A program made the translations under genes and the position numbers. The notes under the pieces are model-generated. The model made no database searches. It was not told the origin of the DNA and saw only the letters and a program-made list of their open reading frames with translations. Positions 40,547 to 49,383 of a stretch of 64,000 bases of DNA are shown here, one piece after another. How positions within the stretch are numbered: the first letter of the stretch is position 1; every line of letters starts with the position of its first letter. Origin of the DNA: Terriglobia bacterium (GTDB lineage: Bacteria; Acidobacteriota; UBA6911); contig JAIQGI010000035.1 in the NCBI GenBank assembly GCA_020072565.1, forward strand, positions 1 to 64,000. The letters are read 5' to 3'.

Positions 40547-41476
40547 ATGACGCGAGAAATCTCAGACACCAGGCTCGTCGGTCGTGAGGGCAAGGCGGAG
40601 AACACCATCGTCGATGTCGGCGGCGTCCTGGTCGGCGGGATGGACATCGTCGTGATGGCTGGCCCGTGTTCCGTGGAGAGCGAGGAACAGCTCCTCGCGA
40701 CAGCCATCGCGGTGAAGCGGGCAGGAGCAAAAATCCTGCGGGGCGGGGCTTTCAAGCCGCGCACTTCTCCCTACAGCTTCCATGGCCTGCATGAGGAAGG
40801 GCTGAAGCTTCTGGCCGAAGTGCGCCGCGCCACCGGCCTACCGGTGGTCACGGAGGCGATGGATACGCGACACCTGGACGCCGTGTGCGCCCATGCGGAC
40901 ATGATCCAGATCGGATCCCGCAACATGCAGAACTACACGCTGCTGGAGGAGGTTGGGAAGCTTCGCCTGCCGGTGCTTTTGAAGCGCGGGTTCAGCGCCA
41001 CGATCGAGGAGTTCCTGCTGGCCGCAGAGTACATTGCCAGCGGAGGCAACGGTCGGATTGTCCTGTGCGAGCGGGGCATCCGCACCTTCGAAACGTCGAC
41101 GCGAAACACACTGGACCTGAGTGCGGTGCCCCTGCTGAAGCGTTGGACCCATTTGCCCGTAATCGTGGACCCGAGCCACGGAACAGGACTGTGGTGGCTG
41201 GTACCGCACATGGCCCGCGCTGCCGTGGCGGCCGGCGCCGACGGCCTGTTGGTTGAAGTACATGTAAATCCTCAAGAGGCGCTGAGCGACGGAGAGCAAT
41301 CGCTCCGTCCTGAGACGTTCGAGCGCATGATGAATGATATACGGCCTGTGGCGCACGCCATCGGCCGGTGTTGGCAGCTGGGGACCGGGGTCGCCTCCAA
41401 AGATGACTTGCCTGGTAAGCCGCAGCCTATGGCGGCGCGACTCGCAAATGCTCGTGAGAAGGATGAACTTGTTTGA
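40547..41476 (+). CDS. aroF: 3-deoxy-7-phosphoheptulonate synthase (DAHP synthase, type I beta)
   Basis: A 309-residue protein of the KDPG-aldolase/DAHP fold. Family signatures are all present: [82 protein letters not shown] and the metal-binding VDPSHGTG. It lacks the N-terminal ACT/ferredoxin-like domain found in feedback-controlled relatives, starting about 30 residues before the core. It condenses phosphoenolpyruvate and erythrose 4-phosphate, the first step to aromatic amino acids, in the cytoplasm. It stands alone; other aro genes are not in the window. The C-terminus [18 protein letters not shown] extends past the barrel. Confidence 0.93.
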   Translation: MTREISDTRLVGREGKAENTIVDVGGVLVGGMDIVVMAGPCSVESEEQLLATAIAVKRAGAKILRGGAFKPRTSPYSFHGLHEEGLKLLAEVRRATGLPVVTEAMDTRHLDAVCAHADMIQIGSRNMQNYTLLEEVGKLRLPVLLKRGFSATIEEFLLAAEYIASGGNGRIVLCERGIRTFETSTRNTLDLSAVPLLKRWTHLPVIVDPSHGTGLWWLVPHMARAAVAAGADGLLVEVHVNPQEALSDGEQSLRPETFERMMNDIRPVAHAIGRCWQLGTGVASKDDLPGKPQPMAARLANAREKDELV

Positions 41477-42044
41477 GAGTCTCGGCACGTTTCCGGTATT
41501 CAGGCCCAAAGGGCCGCCAGTACGTAGGCCCGGCTATGAGGCCGGGATGAGGATTGCGATGAGAGGAGCACCGAAGCAGCGAATCCCGGCCTTACGGCCG
41601 GGCCTATGCACTTCCGGCCCTTCGGGCCTGGAGGGCATGCCCATTGCGAATCGCACTGCACAATGGAAGCCGAGTTCTCCCAAGGGTTCCTTAGAAACCC
41701 TTCCTCATACCACCCTCTTTATCCACCCTCTTTGCGTATGCCAGCTGATTTGCTCCTCCATGCACAGCCCCGGACTTCGAACCGGGCAACCCCAGACGTT
41801 TTCTGACCGGCAAAATGAACTCCTCGGGCAGAAACACTGTCTTTAGCACAACTTACTGACCGCTCAGAATGGTCGCCGATGGTCGAAAAACGCGGCCGGG
41901 TTGGCGCGAGGCACGGTCTAAAGCTTCGTGGTTTGCCTTCAGGGTGAATAACCCTCCATCCTGGCGGTTTTTGTTGACCCTCGCCCCGCCTCGGGGCTAA
42001 GCTCTCCCAAGAGTCAAGCCCACAGTCCTCTGTGCAAGGAGTAC
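41477..42044. other. Intergenic region before the secreted cytochrome cluster
   Basis: About 570 bases: the hairpin cluster at its start, then unremarkable sequence. AAGGAG lies just before the GTG at 42045. No gene is supported. The promoter of the downstream run probably lies in its last 200 bases. Confidence 0.5.
41503..41640. repeat. Cluster of GGCCGGG-type hairpins
   Basis: Four small palindromes in a row: GGCCC/GGGCC (41503-41515), CCCGGC/GCCGGG (41529-41546), CCCGGCC-TTAC-GGCCGGG (41585-41602, perfect) and CCGGCCC/GGGCCTGG (about 41614-41631). The same CCCGGCC-N4-GGCCGGG unit recurs near 45265 and 45382. Confidence 0.7.
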
Positions 42045-43679
42045 GTGTTGAGTTCCGTCAAATTGGAGCTTCTGTCGCTTCTGCTCTTGGCTTTCGCCGC
42101 CTCTCAGAACAAGCCCGCTCCACCGGTGTTCACCGACGTCACGAAGCAAGCCGGAATCTCATTCAAACATTGCCTGGGAGACGACGAGATCAGCTCGATC
42201 GTCGAGGCTACGGGCTCGGGCTGCGCATTTCTGGACTTCGACGGTGATGGTTTGATGGACATCTATGCCGTGAACGGCCGCTATCTCGAGGGCATCAGCG
42301 ACCCGGATTCCCGTTTCAAAAGCGCTCGAACCCCCAGCCGCCTGTACCGGAACAAAGGCGATGGGACCTTCGAAGATGTTACCGAGAAGGCGGGGGTGGG
42401 CGCTTCCGGGTACGGCATGGGAGTTGCGGTCGGCGACTTCGACAACGACGGCCATCCGGACATTTATGTGACGAATTTCGGCAAGAACATCCTCTATCAC
42501 AACAACGGCAACAGCACATTCACCGATGTTACGGAGAAAGCAGGCGTCGCATGCGGTCAGTGGAGCGTGGGCGCCATCTGGATCGATTATGACAAGGATG
42601 GATACCTTGACCTGTTCGTCGGCAACTATCTCGAGTTCGACAGCAAGTACCGGCTTTTCTACGAGGCGGAAGTGTATCCCGGCCCTCTGTCTTACCCCGG
42701 ACAGTTGTCAGTCCTCTACCACAACAATCACGACGGGACCTTCACTGACGTCAGCGCAAAGGCGGGCATAAATAAGAAGGGTCGAGCCATGGGAGTCCTG
42801 TCGGCGGACTATGACGAGGACGGCTGGCCTGACATCTTCGTCGCCAACGATGCCATGCAGAACTACATGTACCACAACAACGGCAACGGCACATTCACAG
42901 AGGTCGGAATCGAGTGTGGCGCAGCATTCGGCCAGCACGGCAATGCGGTCTCATCCATGGGAGGCGATTTCGCCGACTTCGATGGGGACGGCAAGCTCGA
43001 CCTCGTGGTGCCGGCCATGAATTACATCGGGATTTTCCGAAACCTGGGCCGCGGGCTGTTCGAGGAAATTTCCGTCTCGACGGGCGTGGCAAGGGTCAGC
43101 GCCCAGTTCTGGTCCTGGGGCGGTGATTTCATGGACTTTGACAACGATGGCTGGCCGGACCTCCTCATCGCAAACGGAGATGGTCATCGCCTTTCTGAGA
43201 AGCAGGAACAGCTTCTCATGAGAAATGTCGCAGGACCGAACGGACAGCGTGTGTTCGTCGATGTTTCCAGATCTGTCGGCCCCTACTTCGATACCAGGAG
43301 TGTGGCCAGGGGCCTGGCTACCGGCGATTGCGACAACGACGGAGACCTGGATTTCTTCGTTCTGAACATCGACCAGCCGTCCGTCCTCCTCAGAAATGAC
43401 GGAGGCAATAGAAACAACTGGCTTACGCTGCAACTAATCGGCACCAAGAGCAATAGAGATGGCGTGGGCGCCCGGGTGATCGTGCGTTCAGGCGATTTCA
43501 CTCAGGTGGCAGAGAAAATGTCGGCAAGCAGCTACCTTTCCCAGAACGATCCCAGGCTCCACTTCGGGCTCGGCCAGCGCACCATGGTAGATGAGGTAAC
43601 CATCCAGTGGCCCAGCGGAAAAACGCAAAAGCTGAAGGAGGTGAAGGCAAACCAGTTCCTCAAGGTGATTGAACCATGA
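42045..43679 (+). CDS. Secreted FG-GAP/ASPIC-UnbV (CRTAC1-like) protein
   Basis: The start is GTG at 42045 or TTG one codon later, after AAGGAG; 544 residues with a short hydrophobic leader (LELLSLLLLAFAAS). Seven or so FG-GAP/VCBS repeats follow, each with a calcium-loop DxDxDG-type motif (FDFDGDGLMDIYAVN, DFDNDGHPDIYVTN, DYDEDGWPDIFVAN, DFDGDGKLDLVV, DFDNDGWPDLLIAN). These form an integrin-like propeller. The last 80 residues are an ASPIC/UnbV domain (GDFTQVAEKMSASSYLSQNDPRLHFGLG). Such proteins are exported and their function is poorly known. The stop overlaps the next ATG (ATGA), so translation is coupled with the haem protein. Confidence 0.85.
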   Translation: MLSSVKLELLSLLLLAFAASQNKPAPPVFTDVTKQAGISFKHCLGDDEISSIVEATGSGCAFLDFDGDGLMDIYAVNGRYLEGISDPDSRFKSARTPSRLYRNKGDGTFEDVTEKAGVGASGYGMGVAVGDFDNDGHPDIYVTNFGKNILYHNNGNSTFTDVTEKAGVACGQWSVGAIWIDYDKDGYLDLFVGNYLEFDSKYRLFYEAEVYPGPLSYPGQLSVLYHNNHDGTFTDVSAKAGINKKGRAMGVLSADYDEDGWPDIFVANDAMQNYMYHNNGNGTFTEVGIECGAAFGQHGNAVSSMGGDFADFDGDGKLDLVVPAMNYIGIFRNLGRGLFEEISVSTGVARVSAQFWSWGGDFMDFDNDGWPDLLIANGDGHRLSEKQEQLLMRNVAGPNGQRVFVDVSRSVGPYFDTRSVARGLATGDCDNDGDLDFFVLNIDQPSVLLRNDGGNRNNWLTLQLIGTKSNRDGVGARVIVRSGDFTQVAEKMSASSYLSQNDPRLHFGLGQRTMVDEVTIQWPSGKTQKLKEVKANQFLKVIEP

Positions 43680-45181
43680 AGAAGTGGTTTGCCGCCCTTG
43701 CCTTCCTCCTGGTGGCGTTTCAACCTGGAATGCCGGTGACATCCGGCCAGTTGAACTGCCCCATCGTTTTTACCCAGGTGCCCTTCAAAGCAAAATTGCA
43801 CGGCGGCCAGGCCGGACGGTTTCTCCTGAATGGAGCTGCCGACAAAGGAAGCCGCATCGTTCTTCTGGCACGCCATGGTTCTCCTGCCGTTCTCACCCCC
43901 GAATTTGCGGCGGCGGCCGATCCTTCCGTCTCCTTCGATGGAAAACGGATCCTGTTCTCCGGAAAGCGTACGGCACAGGATAAGTGGGACGTCTGGGAGA
44001 TGGATCCCGACGGCAAGAACAAACGACAGATCACCAGTGGGTTTGGAAATTGTCGTGAGCCCGAATACCTCGCACGAAGTTCTATCACGCCCCCGGATTT
44101 CAACGACAAGGTGCGTTGGATTACATTCATATCGGACGCAGCCAGCACTTACCAGGAAGGGAGACCGGAGCTTGCCACATCACTCTATGCCATGAATCTG
44201 GAGCCCGTCGGAGGACGTGGCTTTGTGACCCGGCGGAGTACCTTCAACCTTTCGAGCGACTTTTCACCAGCCGTTCTTCAGGACGGCAGGGTGCTCTTCA
44301 CAAGCCGGCAGAAATACGCAAACAGCCCGGAGAAATTTCCGCTGCTGGCTGCCAACTGGGATGGCACCGGCCTGAACCTCTTTTGCGGGACCGATCAAGG
44401 TGCGTATTTCAAGACGATGGCTTGTGAGATGCCGGACCGGACGCTGGTGTTCGTGGAATCTGCCAATCCGACGGACTCCGGTGGGCGGCTTGCCAGGGTC
44501 TCTTTTCGACGCCCCCTCCACAGCTATGAACCGCTGAGCCGGGGAACAGGACTGTATCTGTATCCGCATCCTTCCCCCGACGGCACACTCGTCGTTTCTT
44601 TTTCTTCGGGAAAGGAAAGCTACGGCATCTATTTGTTTGATTTTGCGAAGGGAATGCCGGGAGAGCAGATCTTCGACGACCCTAAGTGGGAGGACTTGGA
44701 TGCACAGGCGGTCGTGCCGAGACCGGAGCCGCAGGGATTGATCAGCGCCGTCGTTGATTCCCTCACCTGGGGTCATCTGCACTGTCTGAGCGTTTACGAA
44801 TCAGACATGCCCGAGGTCAATGCGATCCGAAAGGGCGATGTGAAGCGCGCCAGATTTGTCGAGGGGGTGCCTGCCTGCGCCACGCAAAGGAGGTCACCAT
44901 CACAGTCCATTCCCGACGCTGGAACGCGCCTCCTCGGGGAAGCGCCCGTCGAGCCGGATGGCTCGTTTTTTGTCGAGGTGCCGGCCGACACTCCCTTTCT
45001 GATCCAGCTTCTGGACGAAAAAGGGAAGGTCTTGGAGACAATGCCCCGATGGGTCTGGGTCCGGCGTGGAACCAGCCGCGGATGCATCGGATGTCACGAG
45101 AACAAAGAGTTGGCGCCCGAGAACCGCGTCTCGGACGCGGTACAAAAAGCCGTGCCGAGGGTTCTCCGGCAAAGGAAGTAG
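43676..45181 (+). CDS. HzsA-like propeller protein with one c-type haem motif
   Basis: A 501-residue protein with a Sec signal (MKKWFAALAFLLVAFQPGMPVTSG). The middle is a TolB-like propeller (SFDGKRILFSGKRTAQDKWDVWEMDPDGKN, with PHPSPDGTLVVSFSSG further on). It resembles the hydrazine synthase alpha-subunit family. At residue 470 a single haem-binding CIGCH appears in RGCIGCHENKELAPEN. Most relatives outside anammox bacteria have no shown reaction, so hydrazine synthesis should not be assumed. It overlaps the upstream ASPIC gene by four bases. It is presumably a periplasmic electron-transfer or oxidoreductase partner of the hexahaem protein. Confidence 0.78.
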   Translation: MKKWFAALAFLLVAFQPGMPVTSGQLNCPIVFTQVPFKAKLHGGQAGRFLLNGAADKGSRIVLLARHGSPAVLTPEFAAAADPSVSFDGKRILFSGKRTAQDKWDVWEMDPDGKNKRQITSGFGNCREPEYLARSSITPPDFNDKVRWITFISDAASTYQEGRPELATSLYAMNLEPVGGRGFVTRRSTFNLSSDFSPAVLQDGRVLFTSRQKYANSPEKFPLLAANWDGTGLNLFCGTDQGAYFKTMACEMPDRTLVFVESANPTDSGGRLARVSFRRPLHSYEPLSRGTGLYLYPHPSPDGTLVVSFSSGKESYGIYLFDFAKGMPGEQIFDDPKWEDLDAQAVVPRPEPQGLISAVVDSLTWGHLHCLSVYESDMPEVNAIRKGDVKRARFVEGVPACATQRRSPSQSIPDAGTRLLGEAPVEPDGSFFVEVPADTPFLIQLLDEKGKVLETMPRWVWVRRGTSRGCIGCHENKELAPENRVSDAVQKAVPRVLRQRK

Positions 45182-45509
45182 AGGCGTTGAAACGCAGAGA
45201 CCTGATAAATGAACACGAATGATTGTGCCGCGCCTTCGTCGTTCGATTATGGGCGAATCCCCAACCCCGGCCTCACGGCCGGGGCTATTGATTGCGGCGC
45301 CTTCGGCGCCGGATTCACCAGGTATCCACCGGACTCCCTTTAGCCCTCGTGTCGAGGCCCGAAGGACCGGCAATGAATAAGCCCGGCCGTGAGGCCGGGA
45401 ATACGAGGGAACCAAAGATCGAGCGCCGAAGGCGCGGCACTTCTGGCGGATCTTCGGGCCCTTCGGAATCAAGGCTTAGAGGTTCACTTAGAGTGCCTGG
45501 TTAATAATC
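45182..45509. other. Intergenic region largely made of GC-rich hairpins
   Basis: About 330 bases holding the second cluster of CCCGGCC-type palindromes (listed separately) and little else. The run of exported-protein genes continues on both sides, so these stems would lie inside or between transcripts. Confidence 0.6.
45265..45440. repeat. Second cluster of CCCGGCC-type hairpins
   Basis: Perfect stems: CCCCGGCC-TCAC-GGCCGGGG (45265-45284), CGGCGCC-TTC-GGCGCCG (45295-45311) and CCCGGCC-GTGA-GGCCGGG (45382-45399), then GCGCCGAAGGCGC near 45423-45435. The first and third face opposite ways, as in paired REP (BIME-like) arrangements. Confidence 0.7.
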
Positions 45510-48017
45510 ATGCATCGTGCTCGTATCCTTTCATTGGGGCTTGCAACGCTGATTGCGCTGGCGTCTTCGGCTCTCCTTCCTGGCGATGCGTTCCAGGCGT
45601 CCCGCGATGGAAGCACGAGGGCGCGGTACGCCGTTCCGGAAGACGACCTCTACAAGTCGCCGATTCAAATGGCTCTTTCGGGAGACGGCCGCCGGCTTTT
45701 CGTTGCTTGCGAGAATAGCGGCGAAGTGCTGGTCATCGACACCGCGGTCCGCAGAGTTGTAAGCAGCATGAGGACGGGGAGAAATCCGTTCGGCGTTGCG
45801 CTCAGCCCCGACGAGAGCCGTCTCTACGTCAGCAACCGCTGGGACGACAATGTAACGGTTTTCAATGTAGGAACGATGGAGGTCATCGGGCTGATCCCTG
45901 TGGGGGATGACCCTCACGGCCTGGTCACGGATGAGACCGGAAGATACTTGTTCGTCGCAAACCTGGGCACCGACGACGTGTCGGTGATCAATACTGCAGA
46001 TTTCAAAGAGATCAAAAGGCTCGAGGCGGGCCGTTCACCCTTCGGAATAGCCTTTTCTCCGGACCACCGGTTCTTGTACGTGTCCAGCCAGCTGTCAGTC
46101 CCCGTCCCATTTCGCACGCCCCCGATTCTCGAACTCACGGTCATCGACGCAAAGCGCCAGGTTGTAGCCGGGAGGCGTCAATTGTTCTCCACCCTCATCG
46201 GACAGGATCTTGCCGTTTCCCCGGATAACCGTTTCGTTGTTGTGGCGCTGGAACTGCCCAAAAACCTTCTTCCGGAAACACAGGTGTACCAGGGCTGGAT
46301 GGTCACTCACGGGTTTGCCGTTGCCGAAGCCGGACCGCAGGGGCGGGTGGCCTATTTCCTTCTGGATGAACCGAACCTCTATTATGCCGATCCCTTCGGC
46401 GTCGCGTTTTCACCGGATGGCCAGAGGCTCTACATCTCATCGAGCGGTGTGAATGCCGTCACCGTGATCGATATGAGGAGAGTGGCCGGACTTTTGCAGG
46501 CTCGTGACGGAAAGATCGGGCTGTCCGACGAAGCCATCGGCCTCAACGCCCGCAACCTGGGCCTCAGCTCTGAATATGTTCTGGCCCGCGTCCCTACCCA
46601 GTGTAATCCCAAGGATATGGTCGCTTCACCCGACGGCCGCTGGATCTATGTCGCCAATAGGCTCTCCGATTCCATCCAGGTCATCGATGCCGGGAACAAC
46701 CAGGTTGCCGGTGCGATTGACCTGGGAGGGCCCAGCATCGAAACGGTGTTGCGCAGGGGTGCCAGGCTCTTCAACTACAGCAGCATCAGCTTTCAAAAAC
46801 AGTTGAGCTGCAACACCTGCCACCCCGAGAATCACCTCGACGGCCTGGTCTACGACATTGTCGCGCCGGGAGACGGAATCGGGCGGAATCTGGTCGAAAA
46901 CAGGACGATGAGAGACATAGCGGACACGGCCCCCTACAAGTGGTCAGGAACCAACCCGACGCTGCAACGCCAGGACGGACCAAGGGCTGCCCAATTGTTC
47001 TTCCGCTCCCACGGTTTTGAGAAGGATGACCTCGAAGCGACGGTCCATTTTATCGAATCACTTTCGTTAATGAACAGCCGGTACGCACCAGCAGACGGGC
47101 GGCTGAACGAGTTCCAAAGGCGGGGCAGAGCAGCATTCGAGCGGGCTTACACGAAAGACGGGCGCTACATCCCTGTGGCCAATCGATGCATAACCTGCCA
47201 TCCGGCTCCTTATTACACCGACTGCATGACTCATGACGTCGGGACTCAAGCGAACACGGACGACAGCGGGGAGTTCGACACGCCTCAACTCGGTGACATC
47301 TACGACACTTCGCCGTTTCTGCACGATGGCCGCTGCTATTCGCTGGAGGAAATCTGGACGGTCTTCAATCCGGGCGACACTCACGGCGTCACCAACGACA
47401 TGGCGAAGGAAAACTTGAACGAGCTGATCGAGTACATCAAAACTTTGTGGGTCGGCGAGCCGGTGCGTGACAAGGAGCTCTTCGCTTCTCTGTTCGTAAA
47501 GTCCACCACGGGGAACTACCGGCTAAGAGTAGAGGACCTGGATTCCCTCACCCGACCCGGCGCGAAATACATAGGCAATGAAGTCTGCGGAACCTGCCAT
47601 GCGCGAGAGTACAAAAAGTGGCTGGGCACCAGACATTCACGAAGCTGGGTGATGCTGGGCATGACTGAGAAAGCCGACCGGGTCAAGTCGCATTTCAACG
47701 TGAAGTCATTGAGTCCCCAGAATAGCGCGATCTGCCTCAAGTGCCATGGGACGGCCGCAGGTGCTCCCCCGGAATTTCGGCTGTCCACGTTCCACGTCGA
47801 GGAAGGAGTTCAGTGCGAATCCTGTCATGGACCGGGGGAACAATACGCGACCGAAGAGGTGATGAAGAACAAACAGCAGGCGATAGCCCTGGGATTGCGA
47901 ATGCCTACAAAAGAAGTTTGTCTGAACTGTCACATGGCCAAACCATCGCACGAATTCATGAACAAGAAGCCGTTCGATTTCGAGGAGTCGTACAAGAAGA
48001 TTGCCCATATGCATTAG
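45510..48017 (+). CDS. Hexahaem cytochrome with N-terminal YVTN-type beta-propeller
   Basis: An 835-residue protein with an N-terminal signal (RILSLGLATLIALASSALLPG). Residues 50-420 are YncE/YVTN-type propeller repeats (GRRLFVACENSGEVLVIDT, SRLYVSNRWDDNVTVFNVG, GRYLFVANLGTDDVSVINT). Six haem motifs follow: CNTCH (434), CITCH (560), CGTCH (693), CLKCH (742), CESCH (769) and CLNCH (804). The 434-620 part looks MauG/di-haem peroxidase-like; the 690-835 part looks like a cytochrome c554-type tetrahaem block. This suggests a periplasmic oxidoreductase that passes electrons along a chain. The substrate is unknown. Confidence 0.85.
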   Translation: MHRARILSLGLATLIALASSALLPGDAFQASRDGSTRARYAVPEDDLYKSPIQMALSGDGRRLFVACENSGEVLVIDTAVRRVVSSMRTGRNPFGVALSPDESRLYVSNRWDDNVTVFNVGTMEVIGLIPVGDDPHGLVTDETGRYLFVANLGTDDVSVINTADFKEIKRLEAGRSPFGIAFSPDHRFLYVSSQLSVPVPFRTPPILELTVIDAKRQVVAGRRQLFSTLIGQDLAVSPDNRFVVVALELPKNLLPETQVYQGWMVTHGFAVAEAGPQGRVAYFLLDEPNLYYADPFGVAFSPDGQRLYISSSGVNAVTVIDMRRVAGLLQARDGKIGLSDEAIGLNARNLGLSSEYVLARVPTQCNPKDMVASPDGRWIYVANRLSDSIQVIDAGNNQVAGAIDLGGPSIETVLRRGARLFNYSSISFQKQLSCNTCHPENHLDGLVYDIVAPGDGIGRNLVENRTMRDIADTAPYKWSGTNPTLQRQDGPRAAQLFFRSHGFEKDDLEATVHFIESLSLMNSRYAPADGRLNEFQRRGRAAFERAYTKDGRYIPVANRCITCHPAPYYTDCMTHDVGTQANTDDSGEFDTPQLGDIYDTSPFLHDGRCYSLEEIWTVFNPGDTHGVTNDMAKENLNELIEYIKTLWVGEPVRDKELFASLFVKSTTGNYRLRVEDLDSLTRPGAKYIGNEVCGTCHAREYKKWLGTRHSRSWVMLGMTEKADRVKSHFNVKSLSPQNSAICLKCHGTAAGAPPEFRLSTFHVEEGVQCESCHGPGEQYATEEVMKNKQQAIALGLRMPTKEVCLNCHMAKPSHEFMNKKPFDFEESYKKIAHMH

Positions 48018-48040
48018 GCAATCCGAGGGATGATGTAGGT

Positions 48041-48187
48041 CAGGCGCCGAAGGCGCCTTTGGAGTGCGGCGGCTGGCCGCCGCTTTGTCAGGTGTCCTGC
48101 GACAAAGGCACGGTTTGCCGGTCCGTACTAGGATTTTGAAAGCGGCGCCATGGCGCCGCACTCCAAAGCGCCCTGCGGGCGCAGCAA
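48041..48187. repeat. Palindromic repeat, long copy
   Basis: A GCGCC-GAA-GGCGC stem is followed by TTTGGAGTGCGGCG (48058-48071), which pairs perfectly with CGCCGCACTCCAAA (48154-48167), and GCGCCCTGCGGGCGC. The same element with a shorter centre lies at 51937-52044 in the same orientation. This copy holds about 40 extra central bases. Confidence 0.8.
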
Positions 48188-48237
48188 TTCCGAGACGCTG
48201 ATTGAAAAAAGCGTCGTCAAGGGTTGGGGGACACGCG

Positions 48238-49383
48238 ATGAAGAAAAACCTCTTGTTAGGTATCCTCCTTTTCGCAGCACTTGCTGCAATGGCCGCCGAG
48301 GAGCCCCTTCCCAGGGTGTACAGGTACTGGGAGTCGTTCCACAAAGCGGACGGTCTGCCGGCAGACAAGGCCTTCTCAATCCTCGTCGACGGAGACCGCA
48401 TCTGGGCCGGCACTGAAAGCGGACTGGCCTGTTACGAGGATGGCAAATGGCGCTACTACGGGGTAAAGGAAGGCCTGGCTTATCCCGCCGTTCTGAGCCT
48501 TGCCCTCGATACTGCCAGTGGGGACATCTGGGCTGGGACGATGAAGGGATTGTCGCGCTTCTCGGCCGGCCGTTTTGAAAACTTCACGCAATTCAATAGC
48601 GGGCTGCCGAACGACGTCGTATTCGGCGTCTGCGTCGAAAACCAGAACGTCTGGACTGCAACCACAGCTGGGACGGCGCGCTTCCGGGTGCGCGAGAAGA
48701 AGTGGGATGTCTATACTCCTGCGAACTCTCCTCAGCACGAGCCCTGGGGATACTTTGTAACCTATGGAGACGGCCGTGTCTACGCGGCTCTGTGGGGCGG
48801 CGGTGTCCTGGAGTTCGACGTCGCCACGCAGGCATGGAGATCATGGCTCGACCCCGACGGAGAAATGGAATACGACGTCTTTCGCGATGACGGGCTCATC
48901 CACAACATCACAACCAGCGTAAGCTATGTCGAGAAAATTCTCTGGATTGGCACCTATTTCGGCATGAGCCGGTATGACGGCAGGGAATGGCGCGGATACA
49001 TGGATCACGACTCCGGGCTAGCCAGCAACTTCATTAACTTTGTCAAAGCGAGAGGCCGTGTCGCCTGGGCGTGCACGGACAAAGGGCTTAGCGCCGTCAA
49101 CGGAGACACGAACCGCTGGGTCACTTATACTCCTGCTGACCCTGCCTGGAGCAGGAACCAGGTCCCGCCGGCCGAGCCGATCGAAGGCACGAAGGGCTGG
49201 GTTGCAAAAGTCTATAACGATAACAAGCTCCTGGAAACGATAAAGCTGGAACATGGCCTCGCCAACAACCACATCTATGGCGTCGATTTTCAAGGGGACG
49301 ATGTGTGGGTTGCCACCTCCAAAGGGGTAAGTCACGGGGCGCTAGTACAGAAAAAGGCAAAGGAGGGAAAGTCCCATGAGTAA
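48238..49383 (+). CDS. Secreted two-component-regulator-propeller-like protein
   Basis: The ATG at 48238 opens a signal peptide (MKKNLLLGILLFAALAAMAAEE), giving 381 residues; the frame extends 12 codons further up. Repeats of the form GDRIWAGTESGLACYEDGKW, GDIWAGTMKGLSRFSAGRFE, NVWTATTAGTARF and ILWIGTYFGMSRYDGREW match the Reg_prop units found in the sensor part of hybrid two-component proteins. Here they occur alone, without kinase or membrane segment. It overlaps the next gene by eight bases and is translationally coupled. A ligand-sensing or partner-binding role beside the binding proteins is an inference. Confidence 0.75.
   Translation: MKKNLLLGILLFAALAAMAAEEPLPRVYRYWESFHKADGLPADKAFSILVDGDRIWAGTESGLACYEDGKWRYYGVKEGLAYPAVLSLALDTASGDIWAGTMKGLSRFSAGRFENFTQFNSGLPNDVVFGVCVENQNVWTATTAGTARFRVREKKWDVYTPANSPQHEPWGYFVTYGDGRVYAALWGGGVLEFDVATQAWRSWLDPDGEMEYDVFRDDGLIHNITTSVSYVEKILWIGTYFGMSRYDGREWRGYMDHDSGLASNFINFVKARGRVAWACTDKGLSAVNGDTNRWVTYTPADPAWSRNQVPPAEPIEGTKGWVAKVYNDNKLLETIKLEHGLANNHIYGVDFQGDDVWVATSKGVSHGALVQKKAKEGKSHE

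Noticed and set aside
40258-40764. A minus-strand frame of 227 codons reaching into the DAHP synthase gene
   Set aside because: Only its last 58 codons resemble a protein (the glycosidase remnant). The rest is antisense to a firm gene and has arginine-, serine- and proline-rich shadow composition.
41503-41640. Hairpin cluster as an intrinsic terminator of the DAHP synthase gene
   Set aside because: No T-tract follows any of the stems, and the same stems recur at 45.3 kb, which fits a dispersed repeat better.
43676-45181. Annotation as a true hydrazine synthase subunit
   Set aside because: The partner subunits are absent and only one haem motif is present; similarity to the family does not support the reaction.
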